DNA from: Bacteroidales bacterium
Lineage (GTDB): Bacteria; Bacteroidota; Bacteroidia; Bacteroidales; UBA1402
Assembly (NCBI GenBank): GCA_023230125.1
Contig: JALNXZ010000031.1
Span: 1 to 11,266 of the forward strand
Length of the DNA: 11,266 bases
Reading direction: 5' to 3'
Part shown: in pieces, positions 1 through 4,890 of the stretch
Numbering within the stretch: the stretch's first letter is position 1
Layout of the letters: the number at the start of each line of letters is the position of its first letter
Notes under the pieces: model-generated
What the model saw: only the letters and a program-made list of their open reading frames with translations
Told to the model about the DNA's origin: nothing
Database searches by the model: none
Position numbers and translations under genes: made by a program

Positions 1-675
1 ATTGGTGCCGAAAAGTGCAGAACCACCGCCACGAACCACTTCCACCCGTTCGATCATATTGGTTGGAATTTGTTCGATGCCGTAAACACTTTGCAAGGCA
101 CTGTAAATGGGACGGCTGTCTATCAGGATTTGTGAATAGGTACCATCCAGCCCATTGATTCTGACTTGCGGCAAACCGCAATTTTGGCAGTTGATTTCCG
201 TTCTTAATCCGGGTTGAAAATTCAAGCCCTGTGAAAGACATACGGAATTCGTACTTTCAAAAATCTTTGAACCGATAACATTCACAATGGTTGGTGCTTC
301 TCTACGGTTGGTTTCGTTGCGGTTGGCAGAAACTACAACACTTTCCAACATGATCTGATCTTCCTCCATTTCAAAATCCATTTCCAAACTTTTGACGGAA
401 GTCAGGTCTATTTCTTTTCCAATGGTTTTATAGCCCATACCTGATACGACCATGGTGTATTTACCGGATGGCAGGTTTTTCAAAAAATAGTGACCGGTGG
501 CGTCTGCCGTTGTGCCTATGGTAGTTCCTTTTATCGAGATATTAATATATGGAATGTATTCTTTTGAGGATTTATTGGTTACATGTCCAAATATGTGTTC
601 GTCTGATGTGTTTTGGGCATATCCGGCTATCTGCCCCAATATAAGGAACAGTAATATGATTATTTTGGTTTTCAT
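1..675 (-). CDS. TonB-dependent outer membrane receptor, N-terminal part
   Basis: Outer membrane receptor that would import a ligand using TonB/proton-motive-force energy. Only the first 225 residues lie in the window; the C-terminal plug and beta-barrel run off the left edge. Visible in order: a Sec signal peptide (about residues 1-20, ending GYA before QN), a carboxypeptidase-D-regulatory-like domain (about 27-105), a likely TonB-box region (around ESVVVSANR, 111-119), and the start of the plug (about 125-225) with the family motif IERVEVVRGGGSALFG. The plug carries a Cys pair, INCQNCG (161-167), followed by VRINGLDGTYSQILIDSRP, a pattern I associate with metal- or heme-type receptors of this phylum rather than SusC glycan receptors. 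It is divergent from a Fur-family regulator, which supports metal or metal-complex uptake. The family is clear; the ligand is inferred. The start is the ATG at 675-673, immediately before the signal peptide. Confidence 0.93.
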   Translation of the reverse strand, partial: MKTKIIILLFLILGQIAGYAQNTSDEHIFGHVTNKSSKEYIPYINISIKGTTIGTTADATGHYFLKNLPSGKYTMVVSGMGYKTIGKEIDLTSVKSLEMDFEMEEDQIMLESVVVSANRNETNRREAPTIVNVIGSKIFESTNSVCLSQGLNFQPGLRTEINCQNCGLPQVRINGLDGTYSQILIDSRPIYSALQSVYGIEQIPTNMIERVEVVRGGGSALFGTN

Positions 676-819
676 TTTGGATTTATTACATAAGAAATTA
701 CTTATTAAAATCTATTGTTTGGCATCTTTGCATCATTAATGGTAGAGTTCAATTTTTTTATAAAGCGCTGTTTATATAAAATATAGGATATGATGAACTA
801 CCTTGTTTGTATATGAAAC

Positions 820-845
820 AATGTTGCAAATGTAACATTATTACA
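820..845. promoter_or_regulatory. Candidate metalloregulator operator over the receptor promoter
   Basis: Two overlapping inverted repeats. The first (820-839) has arms AATGTTGC and GTAACATT around AAAT, matching at 7 of 8 positions. The second (831-845) is TGTAA-CATTA-TTACA with perfect 5-base arms. The minus-strand reading of 827-834 is TACATTTG, a perfect Bacteroidota -7 element facing the TonB receptor, with TTTG 17 bases upstream (855-852), slightly closer than the usual 19-21. The palindrome therefore sits on the core promoter, as a Fur/Zur-type repressor site would. The half-site AAATGTAA resembles Zur half-sites of other bacteria, but this is only a visual similarity. The predicted receptor leader would be about 145 nt. 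Confidence 0.5.
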
Positions 846-875
846 GATAAACAAACCTATTTTGTATGATTTTTA

Positions 876-892
876 TTAAGTTTGTAACTTAA
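876..892. promoter_or_regulatory. Palindrome over predicted promoter of the Fur-family gene
   Basis: A perfect inverted repeat with 7-base arms, TTAAGTT-TGT-AACTTAA, ends 16 bases before the regulator's ATG. It contains TAAGTTTG (877-884), which fits the TAnnTTTG -7 consensus on the plus strand. No good TTG -33 element is seen at the right distance. The overlap of palindrome and -7 suggests autoregulation or control by another repressor. The sequence differs from the palindrome at 820-845, so the two sites may bind different proteins. Confidence 0.45.
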
Positions 893-908
893 AAAATCAA
901 AAAAAGAA

Positions 909-1337
909 ATGACACCAACAGAAATCCTGACGCTGTATCACTTGCGCAAGACACCAACCCGTCTATCTATTCTTGAATATTTACAGATATCCCACCTCCC
1001 TCAGTCTGAAAATGAAATTCATAAAAAGATGCAGGATTCCTATGATCGCATTACTTTTTACCGTACCATTCAAACGCTGATGGAAGCAGGGATTATTCAC
1101 CGAATTGTAGCAGACAACACGACTGTGCGTTATGCGCTCAATCATTATAATTCTCAGCTCGATGAACAAAATCATGATCATGTGCATTTTTACTGTACGA
1201 AGTGTGGAAAGGTGGAATGTATGGAGGAAGTGGTTGTCCAACCATATCATTTACCGGACGGCTATAAAATAGAGGAATGTAATGTTGTCGTTAAAGGCCT
1301 TTGTAGACAGTGTATAATAAAAGACCATGACAGATAA
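909..1337 (+). CDS. Fur-family metal-dependent transcriptional regulator
   Basis: Cytoplasmic dimeric DNA-binding repressor of the Fur/Zur/PerR family, 142 residues, the usual length. The N-terminal winged helix has a recognition-helix segment DRITFYRTIQTL (46-57), matching the family's xxATVYRTLxxL pattern. The C-terminal metal-binding and dimerisation half has a His-rich stretch NHDHVHFYCTKCG (88-100). Two CxxC pairs, C96/C99 and C132/C135, are the structural zinc site found in Fur and Zur; H89, H91, H93 and E103 are candidate sensory-site ligands. Which metal it senses (Fe, Zn or Mn) cannot be decided from sequence. It is divergent from a TonB receptor whose promoter lies under a palindrome, so that receptor is the likely target. 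A strong bidirectional terminator follows. The start ATG lies behind an A-rich leader typical of the phylum. Confidence 0.93.
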   Translation: MTPTEILTLYHLRKTPTRLSILEYLQISHLPQSENEIHKKMQDSYDRITFYRTIQTLMEAGIIHRIVADNTTVRYALNHYNSQLDEQNHDHVHFYCTKCGKVECMEEVVVQPYHLPDGYKIEECNVVVKGLCRQCIIKDHDR

Positions 1338-1358
1338 TAAAGCCATTATGATCAATTC

Positions 1359-1394
1359 AAAAAAAGCCGGATCCACTTGGGTCCGGCTTTTTTT
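1359..1394. terminator. Bidirectional intrinsic terminator
   Basis: A 9-base-pair stem (GCCGGATCC 1366-1374 with GGGTCCGGC 1379-1387, one T-G wobble) closes a 4-base loop ACTT. It is preceded by seven A and followed by seven T, so it can end transcription in both directions. It serves the Fur-family gene on the plus strand and the histone-like gene (stop at 1417) on the minus strand. Confidence 0.9.
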
Positions 1395-1416
1395 GCAAAA
1401 AGAAAGAAAAGAAGTT

Positions 1417-1593
1417 TTACTTCTTAGATGTTTCGATAGAAACTTTTCTGAATTCTTTCATTAACTTTTCAATTTCCAAAGATGCTTTTCTAGCTCTTGC
1501 ACCTGCAGCTTTGTTGCCATTTCCCAATTGTAAACCTGCGTTTTTTGTAAAATCAACAATAAAACCATTTGCTTTTTCCAGTAATTCGTTCAT
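1417..1593 (-). CDS. Histone H1-like (Hc1-type) small basic protein
   Basis: A 58-residue ORF with its own promoter and terminator, starting MNELLEKANGF and ending VSIETSKK. The middle and C-terminal part, GNKAAGARARKASLEIEKLMKEFRKVSIE, fits the small histone-like proteins found across Bacteroidales: a lysine/arginine-rich, mostly helical polypeptide thought to bind DNA. Basic residues (K, R) are spread through the C-terminal two-thirds, and there is no signal peptide or cysteine. Family knowledge suggests a nucleoid-associated role, but no direct function can be read from the sequence. Its short length, compositional bias and independent transcription unit support a real gene rather than chance. 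Confidence 0.88.
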   Translation of the reverse strand: MNELLEKANGFIVDFTKNAGLQLGNGNKAAGARARKASLEIEKLMKEFRKVSIETSKK

Positions 1594-1622
1594 GATATAA
1601 TATTTTTAAATTTAGGATGTTG

Positions 1623-1652
1623 CAAATATAAAATCTTAATTCAAATAGCAAA
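1623..1652 (-). promoter_or_regulatory. Promoter of the histone-like gene
   Basis: The minus-strand reading of 1630-1623 is TATATTTG, a perfect TAnnTTTG -7 element. TTTG at 1652-1649 lies 18 bases upstream as a -33 element. Transcription should start near 1617, giving a leader of roughly 24 nt before the ATG at 1593. Confidence 0.65.
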
Positions 1653-1792
1653 TCATGAATTCGCTTTTTTTTAATATTTTTTCTTCTTTTAATAATGAAT
1701 GAATGCCTTCAATGCTGTATTTTTGAGTACTTTCTCTAAAAAAGGCAAAAGTTCACTGCTTCATATTCAAACTAAGGCCTGTTTCTTTTTAG

Positions 1793-1800
1793 TACATTTG
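1793..1800 (+). promoter_or_regulatory. Predicted -7 element of the DUF2027-Smr gene
   Basis: TACATTTG matches TAnnTTTG and lies 18 bases before the ATG at 1819, so the predicted leader is only about 12 nt. No convincing -33 TTG is present at the normal distance. The rest of the 1594-1818 gap is AT-rich, with T-tracts and no recognisable gene. Confidence 0.5.
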
Positions 1801-1818
1801 TAAAAAATAAGACAGACA

Positions 1819-2868
1819 ATGGAAATGAATATTGGAGATAAAGTGCGTTACCTCGACGCTGTTGGAGGTGGCATCGTAACAGCCTTCAAAGATAAAGATA
1901 TGGTTATCATCCTTGAAGATGACGGTTTTGAGACTCCGGTTTTCAAAAGACAATGTGTTGTAATAGAAAGCGCAGCACCTCAACCTCAGCCCACTCAGTC
2001 CAAAATATCTGTGCAAAGTCCAGAGTCACCCAAGGTTGAAGCAATCAAAACATTTATAACCAAAACACCTGAAACCAGAGAAGGTGAATATCTGAATATA
2101 TCATTGGCTTACTTACCAAGTCCAGACAAATCTTTTACCGATTCGGAATTCGAATGCTATCTTATCAATGATAGTAATTATACGTTGATGTTCAATTATG
2201 CTTCATGCAGTGGTAAAACCTGGAAAAGCCGTGCAACAGGGACTTTGGAACCAAACTCAAAACTGTTTTTAGAAGCATTTAATAAGGAAAGTATTCTTGA
2301 ACTCGAAAAAATAAGCTTTCAATGTATAGCACTGAAGGCTGAGGCTTTTTATTCCTTTAAGAATACCATTTCTGTTGAAATACGTCTGGATACCGTCAAG
2401 TTTTATAAAATCCATTGCTTTAGAGAAAACGATTACTTTGATGAAGATGCCTTAATCGTTCCTGTTGTAAAAAGAGATGTTCCGGAAAAGGGCATGTTCA
2501 TCTCCGCTGACGAAATAGCCAAAGCCATTCGACAAAAGGAGCCGGAAAAGCCCAGAGTTTCAGAGCCTCTGTCTAAGAAAAAAAGCGAGATACTGGAAGT
2601 GGACCTTCATATTGGGAGCTTGCTGGATACGACAGCAGGAATGAACAATGCTGATATGCTGAAATATCAAATGGATACTTTTCGTAAGGTCATGGATGAG
2701 CATCGTTCAAAAAAAGCGTTCAAAATTGTCTTCATCCATGGAAAAGGTGACGGTGTTTTACGTTCGGCTATCTTGAATGAATTGAAAACCAAATATAAAA
2801 GTTGCAAATGGCAGGACGCATCCTTCCGTGAATATGGATTCGGTGCTACCATGGTAACTATTTATTGA
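1819..2868 (+). CDS. DUF2027 and Smr domain protein (MutS2-type C-terminal domain without the MutS core)
   Basis: Cytoplasmic protein of 349 residues with no signal peptide. The first 50 residues (GDKVRYLDAVGGGIVTAF...VFKRQCVVI) form a small beta-rich module like those at the start of DUF2027 proteins. A Pro/Gln/Ser-rich linker (about 52-85) leads to a beta-rich middle domain (about 88-220), then a basic linker, and a C-terminal Smr domain (about 257-349). Smr hallmarks are present: VDLH (261-264) and HGKG (307-310), the latter followed by GVLRSAILNELK. Smr domains elsewhere have nicking or RNA-cleaving activity, in MutS2 and in ribosome-collision rescue factors. This protein lacks the MutS ATPase and clamp, so its role is unknown; the N-terminal part may be an adaptor. 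It converges with the membrane protein gene on the other strand, 2 bases away. Family assignment is strong; function is open. Confidence 0.9.
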   Translation: MEMNIGDKVRYLDAVGGGIVTAFKDKDMVIILEDDGFETPVFKRQCVVIESAAPQPQPTQSKISVQSPESPKVEAIKTFITKTPETREGEYLNISLAYLPSPDKSFTDSEFECYLINDSNYTLMFNYASCSGKTWKSRATGTLEPNSKLFLEAFNKESILELEKISFQCIALKAEAFYSFKNTISVEIRLDTVKFYKIHCFRENDYFDEDALIVPVVKRDVPEKGMFISADEIAKAIRQKEPEKPRVSEPLSKKKSEILEVDLHIGSLLDTTAGMNNADMLKYQMDTFRKVMDEHRSKKAFKIVFIHGKGDGVLRSAILNELKTKYKSCKWQDASFREYGFGATMVTIY

Positions 2869-2870
2869 TT

Positions 2871-4160
2871 TTAAAGAAAGAACAGCATGACCACGATATT
2901 GGCTACGCTGATGATGGAAAACCCGATGAATAAAGGTTTGGCAAGTTCTTTCCTGTTTCCGGAAAACCCCATGGCGTAAGCCATTTTGATGATGTTGTTG
3001 CTTAAGGTCGCCTGTAAACAACAGGCAGCCATCAAGTTGAGTGATATGCCCTCGAATTGTCCATCGGTCAGATTGAGGATAAAAGGAGTGATGTCACCTG
3101 CTCCGGATATGAAAGATAAGATGGTTAGCCCCTGTGTGCCCAAATACATGATGGCATAATAGGTCAATAAGGTAAAAACGACATACAGGAAGGCAAAAAT
3201 CAAGGCTACCTTAAATTCTAAAGGGTTCTCATCTAATTTTTGTTGCTCTTCTTCCGTAAGATCAAACTTCGAATGATTCCGGTTTTTAAAGTAAAGCCCT
3301 ACAATACAGGAAATGATCATCAATATGGTCATTGGGAGGGCCAACAGCAAAAATACCTGAAAGTTGAAGATGGCAATGATGATCATTAAACGCAAAAACA
3401 TCATACCAACGGCAAGAAACATAGCGGTGGCATATTCTGGAATGTGTTCATTTTTGGTATTCTTGCACTTTTTGGCTAAAATGGTAATGGTGGCGGTACT
3501 GCTGTACAATCCGCCCAATAATCCGAATATGACAACGCCAGACTTTGGGAAAATGTAGATTTTCACCAAGTAACTCAGATAAGAAATACCAGAAACGATG
3601 ACGGTGGCCAACCAGATTCTGTATGGTGTCAGGCCAATTTCAGGGAATATTCTTGTATCCGGCAACATCGGCAGGATGATAAAACTGATCAGGAGAAATT
3701 TTGCCAGAGTGATAAATTCATCGTTATTCATTTTCTGGGCCAGTTCCACAAAAGTGGATTTCATTTCCGTAAGCAGTAATATTACAACAACGACAGACAC
3801 AAAAAACCATGAAGGTGTCAGAGTGACCAATGGTCCGAGGCAGTAAGTGATTAAGGCTGTGACAATTGCTGTGATTCCGTAATCTTCCAGCTTGCTAATC
3901 TTGAAATAATAGTTGAGTCCCAATAAAATGGTAAGGACGATACCGCCTCCTGCAAAAAGTGAAAAATCCTTTGGATCAAATAAATAAAGGATGTAACCAA
4001 GAAGTCCAATCAACGTAAAAGTACGATCAGAACCAAAAAGAGTAGCTTCTTTGTGAAGTTTCAATCTCCTTTGTGAAAGACCGATCAGTAAGGAAAATGT
4101 CAGTACCAGCACGAAATCGGTCAAGCCTGAGGGAAGGTTTATGCCCAATGTCTCCATCAT
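2871..4160 (-). CDS. MgtC/SapB-like DUF4010 integral membrane protein
   Basis: Inner-membrane protein of 429 residues with about a dozen hydrophobic segments, separated by short charged loops such as KKCKNTKNEHIPE (230-241) and a longer acidic loop, about 291-317. The N-terminal third (residues 10-140) resembles MgtC/SapB, including the LIGLSQRRL stretch where MgtC has LIGLERE. The C-terminal half fits DUF4010, with GLLGGLYSSTATITILAKK (213-231), SGAGDITPFIL (352-362) and LSNNIIKMAYA (386-396). MgtC itself is linked to magnesium limitation and ATP-synthase control, but the biochemical role of the fused family is not established. The gene begins 6 bases after the CYTH gene stop, so the two are probably co-transcribed and translationally coupled. 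The first of two adjacent ATG codons is annotated; the second is equally possible. Confidence 0.88.
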   Translation of the reverse strand: MMETLGINLPSGLTDFVLVLTFSLLIGLSQRRLKLHKEATLFGSDRTFTLIGLLGYILYLFDPKDFSLFAGGGIVLTILLGLNYYFKISKLEDYGITAIVTALITYCLGPLVTLTPSWFFVSVVVVILLLTEMKSTFVELAQKMNNDEFITLAKFLLISFIILPMLPDTRIFPEIGLTPYRIWLATVIVSGISYLSYLVKIYIFPKSGVVIFGLLGGLYSSTATITILAKKCKNTKNEHIPEYATAMFLAVGMMFLRLMIIIAIFNFQVFLLLALPMTILMIISCIVGLYFKNRNHSKFDLTEEEQQKLDENPLEFKVALIFAFLYVVFTLLTYYAIMYLGTQGLTILSFISGAGDITPFILNLTDGQFEGISLNLMAACCLQATLSNNIIKMAYAMGFSGNRKELAKPLFIGFSIISVANIVVMLFFL

Positions 4161-4166
4161 CTATTT

Positions 4167-4634
4167 CTACCACTTCTTAAAAGGTAATTTAATGAGGTTG
4201 GCGTTGTAGTAACGCTTATCTCCGGTCACTTCAATGCCAATCCAATCCGGCTTGATAAATTCTTCAGTTTCTGAGCTGAGCTCAATTTCGGCAACAGTCA
4301 GCCCTATATTTTCACCAAAAAATTCGTCAACTTCATAAATGTGTTTCCCGACTTTGACTTCATAGCGTATTTTCTCTATGAGACCTGGCTCACAGAGCTG
4401 AAAGAGGTCTTCAGCTTCTTCAGTGGGAATTTCCTTTTCCCACTCAAAACGACTTAACCCGGAAACATTGCTTTCTCCTTTAATGGTGATATACCCTTTG
4501 TCTCCTTTTGTCCGGATACGCACGCTGGATTCGGAATGAGAAGAGATATATCCCTGTTTGATATAAAGTTGGTTAAATGCCAGATTTTTATATGGCCCTT
4601 TCACTAAAAACTTGCGTTCTGTTTCTTTTGCCAT
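4167..4634 (-). CDS. CYTH-domain triphosphate tunnel metalloenzyme
   Basis: Soluble protein of 155 residues, the usual length of short bacterial CYTH/TTM proteins, which hydrolyse tripolyphosphate or other triphosphates with a divalent metal. The signature ExExK is near the N-terminus as ETERK (4-8). The tunnel's charged residues follow on alternating strand positions: R39/R41 (VRIRTKG), K52 (TIKG), E64/E66 (FEWEKE), K88/R90 (EKIRYE), E101/D103 (YEVDEF) and E116/E118 (AEIELS). The set looks complete, so an active enzyme is likely. The substrate cannot be assigned; inorganic triphosphatase is the commonest activity in similar proteins. The start at 4634 is preferred over an upstream in-frame ATG at 4688: family homology begins at MAKETERK, and the -7 element at 4693-4686 puts the transcription start downstream of 4688. 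It is first in an operon with the membrane protein. Confidence 0.92.
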   Translation of the reverse strand: MAKETERKFLVKGPYKNLAFNQLYIKQGYISSHSESSVRIRTKGDKGYITIKGESNVSGLSRFEWEKEIPTEEAEDLFQLCEPGLIEKIRYEVKVGKHIYEVDEFFGENIGLTVAEIELSSETEEFIKPDWIGIEVTGDKRYYNANLIKLPFKKW

Positions 4635-4685
4635 GATCTTGTGAATTAAAATATTAAGCTGGAAATAAAGGAAAATAGTAAGTGA

Positions 4686-4693
4686 CAAATATA
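4686..4693 (-). promoter_or_regulatory. Predicted -7 element of the CYTH-membrane protein operon
   Basis: The minus-strand reading is TATATTTG, a perfect TAnnTTTG match. Expected transcription start is near 4680, giving a leader of about 46 nt to the ATG at 4634. No clear TTTG -33 element is seen upstream; that region is only A/T. Confidence 0.5.
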
Positions 4694-4719
4694 CTAATTT
4701 TATTAAAATAATTTAAATT

Positions 4720-4786
4720 TTCTCTATCAGAGAATTATAAATATATAGAATGCCAATATGCTCTATAACAATGTTCTGTAACAGAA
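4720..4786. promoter_or_regulatory. Palindromes and repeated motif upstream of the EF-G paralog
   Basis: Two perfect inverted repeats: TTCTCT-ATC-AGAGAA (4720-4734) and TTCTG-TAA-CAGAA (4774-4786). A third related single-arm copy, CTCTATAACA (4761-4770), matches TTCTGTAACA (4774-4783) at 8 of 10 bases. The second palindrome ends 8 bases before the TTG of the predicted promoter. Dimeric-activator binding sites are the simplest reading. In Bacteroides thetaiotaomicron the corresponding EF-G2 gene is activated by the CRP-like regulator Cur, so a CRP-family protein is a reasonable candidate; this link is inferred, not read from the sequence. Confidence 0.4.
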
Positions 4787-4794
4787 ATTCAGAA

Positions 4795-4824
4795 TTGTTT
4801 ATATATTCATAATTTTTTACTTTG
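4795..4824 (+). promoter_or_regulatory. Predicted promoter of the EF-G paralog
   Basis: TTG (4795-4797), a 19-base spacer, then TTACTTTG (4817-4824), which matches TAnnTTTG at 7 of 8 positions. Predicted transcription start is near 4830, with a leader of about 60 nt. The start of that leader can pair TGCCT (4828-4832) with AGGCA (4841-4845), a small 5' hairpin. Confidence 0.45.
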
Positions 4825-4890
4825 CACTGCCTTTAATTACAGGCAACCGCTTTTCTTAAATCTGGTACTAACAAAAAAAATTTCTGACGT

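Noticed and set aside
681..720. ATAAG-N6-CTTAT inverted repeat in the TonB receptor leader
   Set aside because: Arms are short and A/T-rich, expected by chance in this composition; no T-run or known riboswitch features.
497..739. 80-codon plus-strand ORF
   Set aside because: It overlaps the TonB receptor start on the other strand and the intergenic region, with no family resemblance. It is the shadow of a well-supported gene.
4635..4688. Upstream in-frame start that would add 18 residues to the CYTH protein
   Set aside because: The added residues lack family homology, and the predicted -7 element at 4686-4693 puts this ATG outside the transcript.
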